In this document: positions 1 through 11,200 of the stretch, piece by piece
How the letters are laid out: the number at the start of each line of letters is the position of its first letter
How positions within the stretch are numbered: position 1 is the first letter of the stretch
NCBI GenBank assembly: GCA_024663395.1
Contig: JANFAH010000001.1
Span: 2,542,001-2,606,000, forward strand
Origin: Pisolithus tinctorius
Taxonomy: Eukaryota > Basidiomycota > Agaricomycetes > Boletales > Pisolithaceae
Reading direction: 5' to 3'
DNA length: 64,000 nucleotides
The notes under the pieces: generated by a model
The model's database searches: none
Seen by the model: the letters and a program-made list of their open reading frames with translations, nothing else
Told to the model about the DNA's origin: nothing
Made by a program: the position numbers and the translations under genes

Positions 1-1101
1 CACCATTGGTCTTTTCAGAAACCTGCTGGAAGTCATTTCCTGCACTGTTTCCCCATCAATGCCCCATGTGTCCTGGAACTAATCAGTACTGTGAGAGCTG
101 AGAATGATGTGGAGATCCATTCTGGCATTCATCATATCATAAGCAAACCAATCACCCACTAACTACTACATCACAGCTGAAGAGAAGCCTGCCTGAAGGC
201 TCAGGTGAAGCACCACCCTCCTGGGCACTCCCAGTATCATGGGAGGGTTGGCCAGACTGTGCTCTGAGCTGAACTGGGGATCACTGGGAAGGAGTTATTT
301 GGACATATAAGACTAAAGGAAATATGCAGTGCCTGATAGAAGGCCAGGAATGTGTAACCTGGTGGCTCAGTAGCATATCCCTCCCCATGGTACCTGGAGT
401 GAGAGAGGGTTTACCTTCACCCTGACCTCCATACCAGTTTCCCCTCCACAGAAATGCACTAGTTAATGGGTGATTGGTTTGCTTATGATATGATGAATGC
501 CAGAATGGATCTCCACATCATTCTCAGCTCTCACAGTACTGATTAGTTCCAGGACACATGGGGCATTGATGGGGAAACAGTGCAGGAAATGACTTCCAGC
601 AGGTTTCTGAAAAGACCAATGGTGTTGATAGCATGTTCTATTGATTATACTATAGTGTACACCAGCATTTGCTGAGGTTGCCCTGACAGAATGTCCCTGA
701 TGAGCCAGACTGGTGATTTCTTGACTTGTGTTACAGCAAGGAGGCTTAGGGGTACAAAATCACTGTTTGGCATTGTTTGTTTGTTGACAAATCATTCGGT
801 AGACCATGTAATCCATTATGTAAGCATTAGTGAGCATCTCACCATGTTTTATATGTGTTCCTGAGGACTACATCTCCAGTATATCACAAAGTTACATAAT
901 TGTCCCAATGAGCTCTCATTTTCATTTGTGTATTCTTCCATCAGTTTCTATCCAAATATTATGTAATATGGCTCATCAGAGAGCCATGACCAGCTGCTTT
1001 AATCCATCCACCAACACCTTGGACTCAGTAATGATAGTTCACTCACTACACCATGATTAATGAAAAACATGCAAACATTGGGACAATTTTGTGAGCCACT
1101 G
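1..1101. mobile_element. Palindromic TA-flanked element FBa, left end outside window
   Basis: Bases 1 to about 170 are the reverse complement of about 456-624, so this is a long inverted repeat around a loop of roughly 280 bp. The right arm continues to CAGTGGCTCACAAAATTGTCC read inward from 1101, followed by TA (1102-1103), the target site typical of Tc1/mariner-type elements. If the size matches FB1 and FB2 (1.57 kb), about 470 bp lie left of the window. The arm carries a decayed frame (about 570-840, plus strand) that aligns with the 101-residue ORF of FB1, sharing SLFGIVC and TNH..DHVI. There is one in-frame stop. No known transposase motif is seen. Confidence 0.75.
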
Positions 1102-1103
1102 TA

Positions 1104-1351
1104 CTGACAATTCTCCTGTAAGTTATAACATGGTGAGCCACAATTACCATGGTTTGGTCTGAATGTCAACTGTTTCCCAGTAGTGATCACAAAGAGGAAG
1201 GTTGATCACCAGTTGCTATGGCTTTATCACCTAGTGTCATCCAGGTGAAATGTGTCATCTCAGTCTACAATTACATCAGGAAATTAACCAAATACTATTA
1301 GTGCTTTTTATGGTGTTATTTTTCTACTTCAACTATTACAGCTATTTCTGG
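1104..1351. other. Unassigned AT-rich spacer
   Basis: This stretch lies between the TA after FBa and the start of LTR Z0. I see no ORF of note, no repeat shared with the rest of the window and no RNA gene. It may be old LTR or host sequence. Confidence 0.4.
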
Positions 1352-1525
1352 TGTCACACACCAAAGGTGTTTGGTGACATGGACATGGATATTGCTGATG
1401 GATGGAGATGAAAGACTAGAGCCCTAATGCATAGGAGGACAGCCAGGAATGTTGGCAGTCATCCTTCACACAAGAACAAGTCATCAATGCCAAAGAAAAG
1501 AGAAGGAAGTGAGTTAAGTGCCCAT
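1352..1525 (+). mobile_element. LTR Z0, first part (LTR-Z related)
   Basis: The sequence starts TGTCACACACCAAAGGTGTT, the terminal motif of LTR-Z read on its coding strand (the reverse complement of the ends at 20371, 35206 and 46184). The stretch at about 1460-1520 aligns with the reverse complement of 35000-35090. Copia-2 then interrupts it, with TSD aaaac (1526-1530) against aaaat (15015-15019). The rest of Z0 resumes at 15020. Z0 is in plus orientation, opposite to all other LTR-Z copies in the window. Confidence 0.7.
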
Positions 1526-1530
1526 AAAAC

Positions 1531-1720
1531 TAACAAAGGTATGAGTCTTGGTGCATGAAGTAGTCACTGAGGTGGAAAATAATGGTGTGGAAAATTTATA
1601 GTACCATAGTTAGTAAGCAGGGTGACATCAGAATTTAATTCTGAAGGTTGGGGAGAAATTCCAAGCCCTCTGGGAGAAACTCTGAAGATGCTACCATAAT
1701 TCTGGAATGCATTCTTGACA
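1531..1720 (-). repeat. 3' LTR of Copia-2
   Basis: A 190-bp LTR starting TGTCAAGAATGC on the minus strand and ending TTTGTTA. The final CA has become TA. It is the same length as the copy at 14825-15014 and differs mainly by transitions. Confidence 0.88.
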
Positions 1721-1730
1721 CTCCCCCTCA
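1721..1730 (-). promoter_or_regulatory. Polypurine tract of Copia-2
   Basis: Read on the minus strand this is TGAGGGGGAG, directly before the 3' LTR. It is the plus-strand priming site for reverse transcription. Its TGA is also the pol stop codon, so the tract overlaps the end of the coding frame. Confidence 0.85.
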
Positions 1731-4700
1731 ATTGGAACAAAGTCTGAGTGCAGATGTGAAATGTTTCATCTTGATGCTCAGTAAAGGTTTGGTAAGGGTA
1801 TCAGCAACCATGTCATCAGTAGGACAATAAATTAAATGAAAGGAATGATTTTCCACAGTGAAACAAATGAAATGGTATTGTATGTCAATGTGCTTGGTGT
1901 GAGTGTGATAGCTGGCATCTTTGGTGAGTGTGATGGTGGATTGGCTGTTGGAATACAGCAGGATAGGGTATTTGAGTGGGCAGAAAACTTCCCTGATGAG
2001 TCATTGAAGCCATAAGCCCTCTTTGGCTGTGTGAGTTGCTGTGATGTACTCTGCTTCTGCAGTGGAGAGTGTGATGAGTTCTTGTTTCTGTGAAGCCCAA
2101 CTGATAGCTCCTCCATCTAGTAGATGTGTATATCCATTTATAGCCTGTTGATGCTCCTGTGAAGCTCTGTCTGTATTGGTATGGCCCTTGAGGCCTCATT
2201 CTGTATTTCCAAATATCAAAGTGAGTGCTTTTGTGCCCAAGATATACCTGTAGATTCATTTTACTGCTTCCCAGTGGGTCATGTTGGGTGCATTATTGAA
2301 CTGCATGACTGTAGAGACAGCAAATGTGATGTTGGGGCATGTTCCAACAGTGAGGTGCATGAGGGAGCCTACAGTGGCATGGTAGGGTATGTTTTTCATC
2401 CATGCAGCTTCTTTGGCTGACTGTGGAATTTCTCTGCAAGAGAGTTTTATTCCAGGGTCCATTGGAATTGTGGCAGGCTTGCAGTCAGCAAGGTTGTATT
2501 TTGTCAGAATGGCCTCAATGTAGGACTGCTGGGACAATGGTATGGTGTGGGCTTCTCTATTCTATGTCACCTTCATCCCAAGTAGCCAACTGATGGGCCC
2601 TAGGTTGGAGATTTTAAAATGAGTACTAATCTCCTATTTGAATGAGTGGATTAATGATAGTGAATTGACTGTTACAGTGCAGTCATCAATGTGGCTGGCA
2701 AGAATGAGGATTTCTGATCCAATGCAGCCATGAAACACTCCCCAGTCTGTGTGAGCCCTATTAAGTCCAAGATCTGCTAGGGTAGCACATAGCTTCTGGT
2801 ACCACTGGAGTGTGCCTTGTTTTGAGCCATATAGTGTGACATTTAGCTTCCCAACCGGGTGGGAAAAATTCCACCCTACAGTGCAGCCATGAAACACTCC
2901 CAAGTCTGTGTGAGCTCTAATAAGTCCAAGATCTGCTAGGGTAGCACATAGCTTCTGGTGCCACTGGAGTGTGCCTTGTTTTGAGCCATATAGTGTGACA
3001 CTTAGCTTCCCAACTGGGTGGGAAAAATTCCACCCTACAGCATAGCCCTCAGGGAGCTCCATGTAAATGTCTTTGCCATCTCTGAGTTTTCCATTTAGGA
3101 ATGCTGAGTGAAAATTGAAGATGTCAATGTCCCAGTTGTTGCATGCAGCAATTGTGAGTATGGTGCAAAGTGATGCAAGTCTTGCAACAGGAGCATAGGT
3201 TTCATCATAGTCAATGCCCTGTATCTGAGAGTAGCCCTTAGCAACTAGGTGGGCCTTGTACTTCTTGACTTCTCCTGTGACATTATGTTTGATCTTAAAG
3301 ACCCATTTGCATCCTATGACATTTGCACCTTTTGGGCACTCAATGACATCCCAGGTGTGCACTTCCTCTAGGCTTGTTAATTCTGCATTTATGGCATTGT
3401 GCCACTTTGGCCAGTCAGCTTGGGATTTCACCTCAAGTACTATTGATGGATCCAGCCCTTTGGCTTCAGCCATCCCTGCCACCATAGCATACATGATGTT
3501 AGTGTCATCTTCATCAGCAGCTAGTTTGTTGTCAAATACATAGGTAGCATTCTCTTGGGATTTCAGGCTGTTAGGGTTGCTATTGCTCTCTTGGAGTTCT
3601 TTTACAAAGTCAAGAGGGATGTGCCCATCACAAGTGCCTTCACCTGCATGTGAGTGCCTCATATAGTCTGATTCAGTGCACTGCCAAGTGGAATGATGAG
3701 GTTGTGGTGGAGGTGTTTTGAAATTATCTCTGAGTGGGTCTGGAATAGATCTTGGAATTTCTGAAGTTGCTCCAGTGGGTTGCTCAACTGTCTGTGTGGC
3801 CTCAGAATTTCCTTGTGAAGGTTTGAAATTTCCCTGCTCCCCCTCAAGTGGCACATCATAAGGTATGGACACATCTTGGTGCTTGAAAATGACACTTTGT
3901 TCAATTCTGATTGCTTGTGTGTCAGGCCAGTAGATGCAGTGGCCATTGCTCTCAGGGCCAAAACCTACCCAGTGTCCATCTTGGGCTCACATGTCTAGCT
4001 TGGAGCCAGAGGTATCATGGACCTTGACATGACATTCCCAGACTGGGATTTTTGAGAGGTCAGGTGGTCTTTTGTAGAGCATTTCATAGGGAGTCTTGGT
4101 GCCTAGATGGCAGGTTGACAAGCAGTTTTTGAGCCAAGTTGCATGATGATGGCCTCCCCCCAGAGGTTCTTGGGTAAGCCACTGGCATGAATCATCACTT
4201 GTACATGCTCAATGAGTGTTCTGTTGAGCCATTCTGCAACTCCATTGTGTTCAGGGGTATCATGGATGGTTATGTGTTGTTCTGTGCCTTGGGATTTCAG
4301 ATATTCTGAAAATTCTGTACTAAGGAATTCTCCCCCATGATCTGAGTGAAGTCACTTGACTTTGGTGTTGAACTGTGTGTTCAGCCATGCTTCATAGGCT
4401 TTGTATGATTTGAAGGTCTTGGCCTTCATCTTCTGCAGGTACAGGCTTGTGTAATGAGTGTGGTCATCTGTGAATGACATGTAGTATTGGCTGTGGCCTG
4501 GGGTTTGGACTGGAGAAGGTCCCCAGATCTGAGTGGACTTCATCATGAAGGTGTTCACAGTGGGGTGGGTCACACTCCTTCCCAATGGGCTTCTGAGTTG
4601 CTTTGGCATATTTGCATGAATTGCATGTGCCCATGGTGGAATGTGCTGTCCTTCAGCAGGTCCTGGATGGCTTCAGGAGTGATGTGGCTGAGCATGGCAT

Positions 4701-5936
4701 GTATCTCCTCCATAGTTAAGGATTCCATGGCCTTAGCTAGGCCCGCAAAGGCATGATGAGCACATTTGAGGCAGTAGAGCCTTTTTTGCATAAGAATTTT
4801 GGCTACTTTCTTTTTCTGAGTGTCAAAAATTTGACAACACTTGTCTTGGATTAATGCAGTGTACCTATGTAGCAATGTCAAGTTTGCTAACAGAAATGAG
4901 TGTAATTCCCATCTTGGGAGTGTAGAGCACATCCTTGAGTTGAATGTGAGTTTGCACAGTGCCATTTGGAAGTGAGATTGTGAGATTGCCTTTCCCAATG
5001 GCATGGAAGGTGTGGTTATTGGCAGTGGTGATAGGTTTGGGGGTGATTGGCTTGTAGTCAAGGAATTTGCTGCAGTAGGAGGACATATGACATGAAGCAC
5101 CAGAGTCAAACAGGCTTTCACCTGTGAGAAGAACATGATCAAGTGTGTTCATGTATGCATCTTCTTTGTCAATAATGATGTCTTGGGGGTTTGGAATTTC
5201 TTCCTCCACAATTTCTGTGAGCCAATTGTTGTCCTGTGGGTGCACTAGCCAAACTCCATCAGGTTCAGAGTCAGTGCTGGTCTGTGCACTCAAGCTGGCT
5301 GTTGCACTGACTGCAGTGGCACTTTTCTGGAACCTTTCTCCTTCTTTTTCCCTTTTCCCTTGTTCTGGAACCACTTGGGTGCTTGCCTAGCTTTTCTGCC
5401 ACCCTCTTCCCAGCATTGGTCTTTTGCATGACCTTTCTTTCCATAATTTTTGCAAGTAGACTTCTTTCCATCCTTTGCTGAGTAAGCTGTGTCTTCAGAA
5501 TTTCTGGAGTTTCTGGAGTTGCCCCTCTTCATCTGCATTTGGCACCTATCATATTCATTGGAAATTACTTTGATTATAAAGTCCAGAGATAGGTCCTTTT
5601 GCATGACCAGGGCTGAAGACATCATAGCTGTGAGGTTGGAGTTGTATGAAGCAGGAAGTGAGCTGAGAATGATTGCTGTGAAGTCATTGTCTGTGATAGA
5701 CTGTCCAAGTGCAGCAAGTTGTTTGCACAGTACACACATCTTGTTGAAGTGAGCATGGTCATTGCCTTTTTCTGCACAGCAAGATTCTTGGAGTTTTCTC
5801 CAAAGATTGATTGCAACAATGTGAGAGTGGTTTTGGAAAAGATCTGTGAGGATACCCCACACACTCTTCAGTTTCTTCCTTCAGAACTTGAAGGAACAGT
5901 GATTCCAGGAGTGACACAGCAATCACTTGCTTGATG
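1728..5936 (-). pseudogene. Copia-2 gag C-terminus and pol
   Basis: The minus-strand reading continues gag after the FB1 insertion. A zinc knuckle at 5412-5454 reads CKNYGKKGHAKDQC, with the second Cys changed to Tyr. The protease motif DSGASCHM lies near 5090. Pre-integrase and integrase core follow (LWGPSPVQTPGH, then SDHGGEF, then EHNGVAEWLN). The RT domain lies at about 2634-3460 (KWVFKIK, HLVAKGYSQIQGIDY, active site HIDD in place of YVDD). RNase H ends the frame (LSTAEAEYI near 2040). Several stops and frameshifts break it. The RT contains a 159-bp in-frame tandem duplication (annotated separately). Family assignment is firm and inactivity is certain. Confidence 0.9.
2724..3041 (-). repeat. 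159-bp in-frame tandem duplication inside Copia-2 RT
   Basis: Bases 2724-2882 and 2883-3041 are two copies with a period of 159 bp (53 codons), differing at about ten sites. On the minus strand both encode the segment from VGWNFSHPVGKL to VFHGC in the same frame. The duplicated part lies between the palm segment (YMELPEGYAVG) and the HIDD motif. Copia RT normally has it once, so the duplication probably arose in this copy or its recent parent. Confidence 0.9.
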
Positions 5937-6187
5937 TACAGTGGCTCAAAAAACTGTCCACATGTTTGTATGTTTTACATTAGTTATGACTAAATGCAAT
6001 AACCCCTAACCCTAGCCCTAAACCATGAGTGTATGAAATAAGGTACTTACTCTTGGCTTTCTATTGGCCCATGAATCAAGTGATTTGGATAGGAATTGAT
6101 AGAATAGCAGCCATTTGAAAATGACATGTCATGCAGACAGTTTTTTGACTTGAAGTTTTGATTACATAGTTTTGAGTTTAACAAAGT

Positions 6188-6493
6188 TTAAAATGCTGTG
6201 AGGTGCTTACTAATGCTTACATGGTATATCACATGGTCTATTTGATGATTTGTCATCATACAAACAATGCCAAACAATGAATTGGGTCCATCAAGGCTCC
6301 CTCTTCTACCCCAACTCATGAAACCATCCTCCTGGCCCATCTGGGCCATTTTCTCAGAGTAATCCCCATAAATATTGGTGCCCACTACAGTAATGTCATC
6401 AGGGTATATGTCCAACACAATCAAACCCTTGAAAAATCTGCTTTCAGTCATCCCTGTGCTGTTTCCCCCACCCATACCTGACATGTTCTGCAA
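6188..6493 (-). CDS. 101-residue ORF in FB1 left arm, unknown function
   Basis: The ORF runs from ATG to stop and encodes a protein starting MQNMSGMGGGNSTGM and ending YHVSISKHLTAF. The identical protein is encoded in the other arm at 13955-14260. Related but broken frames occur in FBa and in both arms of all FB2 copies, sharing SRFFKGL, then MSxGxRG, then SLFGIV-like and TNHxxDHV segments. I recognise no domain, signal peptide or membrane segment. It could be a real small protein or a shared non-coding sequence that happens to stay open. Confidence 0.4.
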   Translation of the reverse strand: MQNMSGMGGGNSTGMTESRFFKGLIVLDIYPDDITVVGTNIYGDYSEKMAQMGQEDGFMSWGRRGSLDGPNSLFGIVCMMTNHQIDHVIYHVSISKHLTAF

Positions 6494-6726
6494 CTAATCA
6501 GTACTGAGAATGCTGAAAAAGCCATGATGGTTAATCTGGCACTGTAAAACATGACCAACAATCCAATCACCTCTTATCTGGTGGGTTTCCACCTCAGGGG
6601 TGCTGGGTTGAGGGCTAGGGTGGACTAAAACTCTTCATTACAGTCCAGGTGCCCTGGGGGGGCATAGTCCACTGAACTATTAGGAGCAAGATTCCATCAC
6701 TCCATCTAGCCCTGAGTATTACCTAT

Positions 6727-7065
6727 TGTAGAAATACCAACCTGCTGTCACACCCAAATAAGGAAAGGATGATGTGCAGAGAGTGCAGGATGTATGTCAT
6801 AACCCCAAGAAGGGGATAAGCAAAATGAAAAGTACAAAGGTGGGAGTAGGGGTGGACATGCCCCAACAGATGAAATATCAAATGTATGATGTAGATATAA
6901 GGTAGCTACCACAGGGGATAGAATCTCTATGAGACAAGAACATCACCTCGTTGACCTGCAATCTTGCCTGAACATACTGAGTGCTAAGCCAGCCATCCTT
7001 GCACACAAGCTTGCTCGTACCTAATCATTGCCACATCAGTCATCATGCACACCACATCCATTTCA
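6727..7065 (+). repeat. 5' LTR of Copia-1
   Basis: A 339-bp LTR from TGTAGAAATACC to CCATTTCA. The body matches the 3' LTR pieces at 12365-12656 and 13668-13714, with mostly transition differences. Confidence 0.9.
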
Positions 7066-7078
7066 GGTTATGAGCCCT
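7066..7078 (+). promoter_or_regulatory. Primer-binding site of Copia-1 (half-tRNA iMet type)
   Basis: GGTTATGAGCCCT directly follows the 5' LTR. It is complementary to the anticodon arm of eukaryotic initiator tRNA-Met (GGGCTCATAACC), the primer class known from Drosophila copia, where a cleaved tRNA half is used. The same site occurs at 14811-14824 (minus), 23992-24003 and 63963. Confidence 0.8.
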
Positions 7079-7466
7079 GCCTGCTCATAACTGACCTCAT
7101 TGCCAAGTCACCAACATAGAGCCAAGAAGATCCACCCATTTATCTGTCAGAAGGGGGAGAAGAGAGATGTCAAGAGTAAGGGCACTGGCCAATCCATGAG
7201 GCACAATGCCCGAAGGGGACAGACCCCCTAATGCACAGACCAACAAACTGACATGTTCTTCACCTGTGGCACTGACAGCATCAGCTAGCACCTCAAGGAC
7301 ACCCCAGGTAATGTCCAACTCACCTATAGGTTTGCCCACAGTTGCAGGGCCCTCGTCACAACCGGTAGGGCTGAGCCCAGCCATTGATGGGTCCTTGACA
7401 TTGATGATGGCATTGTTGAAAGGAAAAGGGTGAGCCAGGTTGAGAGAGAGGGGACGAGAAGGAGAG

Positions 7467-8252
7467 ATGAAGATAGTTAAGATGGAGAAGCTCACCTCTA
7501 ATAACTGGGCAGCATGGAAAAAGAAGATCACCACCATACTTCAGCTCCAAGATCTATATGAGATGGTGACAGGGGATGACCCACAGCCATCTGAGACCCT
7601 GCCAGACGAATTGAATGCCTGGCAGAAACATGACAAACATGCATATGCAATGCTTATGGCAAACCTCACTAACAATCAGACTGTCCATGCCCAATCAGAG
7701 ACAGAGGCCAGTGCCACATTGTGGCATAATCTACATGTGGTACATGAAACTCAGGGCCAGCAATTCATCACTGCTATTAGGTGCAAGATCTATGGCTTCA
7801 AGGTGCAGGAGGATACAGACCTCCCTGATCATATCACTAGACTACATGACTTACAGAACTGGCTGTATGAAATGGGTGATGTCATGCCTGATCCCCAGTT
7901 CCAGGCCATGTTGCTGTTGTCACTCCCTACCTTGTGGGATAGCTATACCTCTGGCTTCCTCAGAGGTTTGCACTCACAAACAACAAAGATATCTATGCAA
8001 GAAATAATATCGCTACTCCACACTGAGTGGGAACACTGCAAGCATGAAGGTGGAGAGAGTGGGTACTATGCCAAGAGTGGCAGGAGCAATAAACATAAGG
8101 CCGATCATCTGGGCCCATGTGACATGTGCAGTCACACCAATCATAGAACTTCCAAGTGCCACTTCAAGAACAAACCCAAATGTGGACACTGCCAACAGTT
8201 TGGCCACACTACCCAGGAGTGTTGGACCAACCCAGATAACAAAGATAAATGA
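7467..8252 (+). CDS. Copia-1 Gag polyprotein
   Basis: Gag forms the retrotransposon particle. I chose ATG 7467 (MKIVKMEKLTSNNWAAW), since the frame further upstream lacks an ATG. The N-terminal two thirds is the Copia gag region (LTSNNWAAWKKKI, with helical HDKHAYAMLMANL and LWHNLHVVHETQG). Two CCHC zinc knuckles follow: CDMCSHTNHRTSKC and CGHCQQFGHTTQEC, both CX2CX4HX4C and intact. The TGA at 8250 is probably a mutated sense codon, because the frame continues into protease with no shift (one Gag-Pol ORF is normal for Copia). Confidence 0.85.
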   Translation: MKIVKMEKLTSNNWAAWKKKITTILQLQDLYEMVTGDDPQPSETLPDELNAWQKHDKHAYAMLMANLTNNQTVHAQSETEASATLWHNLHVVHETQGQQFITAIRCKIYGFKVQEDTDLPDHITRLHDLQNWLYEMGDVMPDPQFQAMLLLSLPTLWDSYTSGFLRGLHSQTTKISMQEIISLLHTEWEHCKHEGGESGYYAKSGRSNKHKADHLGPCDMCSHTNHRTSKCHFKNKPKCGHCQQFGHTTQECWTNPDNKDK

Positions 8253-11200
8253 CAAAGACAGAGATCTAGAGACCAAGATAGAGATCAGGATAAGAAGCAG
8301 TCTAGTAGACACTCTGGACAATCAGACAAAGTGCATCACACAGTGGAGAATACAGACTCCAAGGACAATGTAGCATTCTCCTCTACTGAAAGTGTAGATA
8401 CTAAGTCCCCCAAATCAGAAACTTATTCTGTGTAAATGTGGTTGGCTGATAGTGCTACAACATCACACATCTGTGCTCATTGAGAAGCATTCACTACCTA
8501 CAAGGTACTACCAGACAAAACAGTCTCCAGAATAGGTACCAAGCTGGCTGCCATACCTGGACATGGCACAGTCATGGTGAATAGCCAAATAGGTGACTGG
8601 ACAGTCACTGTTAATTTACATGATGTGTTACATGTGCCATCATCACCTAACAACTTATTTTCAATTGGCTGCTTAGATGCACAAGGTGGCCACTCCATCA
8701 GTGGAGGAGGCCAGATTGAATTGCACAACTCCTCAGGGGATGTTATCACACTGGGGAAGCAGAAAAACCATTTATACAAACTACAATTTACAGTACCTAC
8801 AAGGAGTGAGCAAGCCAGTCTCACTGAAGAAACAACCTCATGGAAAACATGGAATAAACACTTTGGCCATATTGGGATAAGTGGACTGTGCTGCCTGTTC
8901 CATAAGAAGTTAGTGAAAGGGTTCAAAGTCGATCCAAACTTGCCTGATTTCAATTGTGAGGCATGCACTGCCACTAAACAGACACATAAACCTCACCCAT
9001 CCAAGGCAACCCATTGGGCCTTGGCAGCAGGAGAATTAACTCATATGGATGTATGGGGGCTGTCATGTACAACATCCATACAGGGCCATCGATACTACAT
9101 ATCATTCATAGATGATGTGACAAGATATGCTACTGTCTACTACATGAAACACAAGGGGGAAGCCATGGAACACATCAAAGAATATGTGTTGATGATGGAA
9201 AGACAAAGAGAGATATCCCCTAAGAGAATCAGATGTGACAATGGAACTGAATACATCAACAACACACTGATAACATGGTGCAAAGAGAAAGGAATATTGC
9301 TAGAACCTACAGCACCATATTTGCCATCCCAAAACAGTGTGGCTGAGCGATTCAATTGCACTGTCATAGAGCTTGGATGGGCAATGCTACTGGCAAGAGA
9401 CATGCCAAAATTTCTGTGGTGCAAAGCCATAAATCATGCAGTTTATGTGTGCAATTGCACATGGACACACACCTGTAAGAGAACACCCTACAAGGAATGG
9501 CATGGGCAAGAGCCTGATGTATCACATTTGCAAGAGTTTGTATGGATCCTTGATGAACACCAAATGATCTCCAAGCTGGATGCGAGATTGCACACATACC
9601 CATTCGTGGGCTTCCTAGATGGCCTGCATGCTGTTCAGTATTTTGACACACATACAAGACAGATACATACCTCAAGGAATTATTGATTGCATCCAGAAAT
9701 CAACCTGCCTCCTCAAGACCTGCCACTTGCAGGGGGAGACACTGGAGGCAAGGGAGAAAGAACTGTCAGCAATAAGGTGGAACCAAAATGGAAGCAAACA
9801 GAGTCACATGACAAGCCCATGAGGCAAAGCAAAAGGGCCTGGATGTCACATGATTACAACATGCTGAATGATCCATTACCCAATTTGGACAAATTACTAA
9901 ATGATGATGAAACATCAGAGAATTGTGAGCTCCTGTCAGTGGAGTGAGTGTACTTGGCATTTAATGAAAGTACACTAGGGGAAGGCAATCCCAAGACACT
10001 ACATGAGGCTAAAGCCTCACCTGAGTGGCTGGAATGGCAGAAAGCCATAGAAGCTGAGTTACAACAATTGCATGAAAAAGGAACATGGACATTAGTCAGC
10101 CCACCAGAGGGGCACAAGCCCATATCAAATAAATGGGTATTTACTTGAAAATATGACAGGGACAGGGTACTCCAAAAATACAAAGTGAGATTAGTCACCA
10201 GGGGGTACTCCCAGGTCCTGGGAATGGATTACAACAATACCTATTCCCCAGTCATTAGATTAGAAACAATACACCTTATCTTATCATTGGCCAATGCCCA
10301 AAACTGGGAAATCCAACAAATGGATGTAAAGGGCATGTACTTAAATGGTAAACTAAAAGAAGAAATATATATGGAGCAGCCTGAGGGTTTCAACAATGAA
10401 ACCAGATGCCTATGCAAATTAATTAAAACAATATACAGACTGAAACAATCCAGATGTGAGTGGAATGAAGAGCTGAACAGCCAATTACAGACTGTCAGCT
10501 TCACTCGACTCCACTCTGATCCCTGTGTATACATAAGGAAAACCTTGACTATGATCGAGATCATTATGGTATGGGTAGATGACCTAGTACTTGTCACCAA
10601 CACTGCTGAGCTTATGACTAAACTAAAAATACAACTACAAAATATGTTCGAGGTAACAGACCTCAGAGACCCAAGTAAAACAGTTGGGATTGAGATCACA
10701 TGAAATCACACCAGTGGAACAATCACCCTCAGCCAAACACACTATATAGAGGGACTACTACAAAAATATGGAATGATCAACACAAACCCAGTCAAAACTC
10801 CACTTGATCCAGGCATGTGGCTAAGTCCACATGACACCAAGGCCGAAGGCGTACCTAGTGGCAACTACACAACACTTATAGGACATCTAATGTATGCATC
10901 AGTGGCCATGAGGCCTGACATAATGTATGCAGTCAATAGACTTGCATCCTTTATGGCAAATCCTGACCTGTCCCATTGGACAGCAGCAAAAAGAGTACTA
11001 AGGTATCTAGTGGGAACTAAAAGCTATGGGATTACCTATAAAGCTGACCCAGCTCATCCCGAACACAATAAATTAATTATGTATTCAGATGCTGACTTCG
11101 CTAATGACAATGATTGGATATCAATCTCAGGCTACATATCTGCCTTCAACCAAGGCACAGTCACATGGTACTCAAAGAAACAGAATCACATGGTTGTCAT

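Noticed and set aside
10241..10699. 152-codon minus-strand ORF
   Set aside because: Antisense shadow of Copia-1 RT, which has clear motifs on the plus strand.
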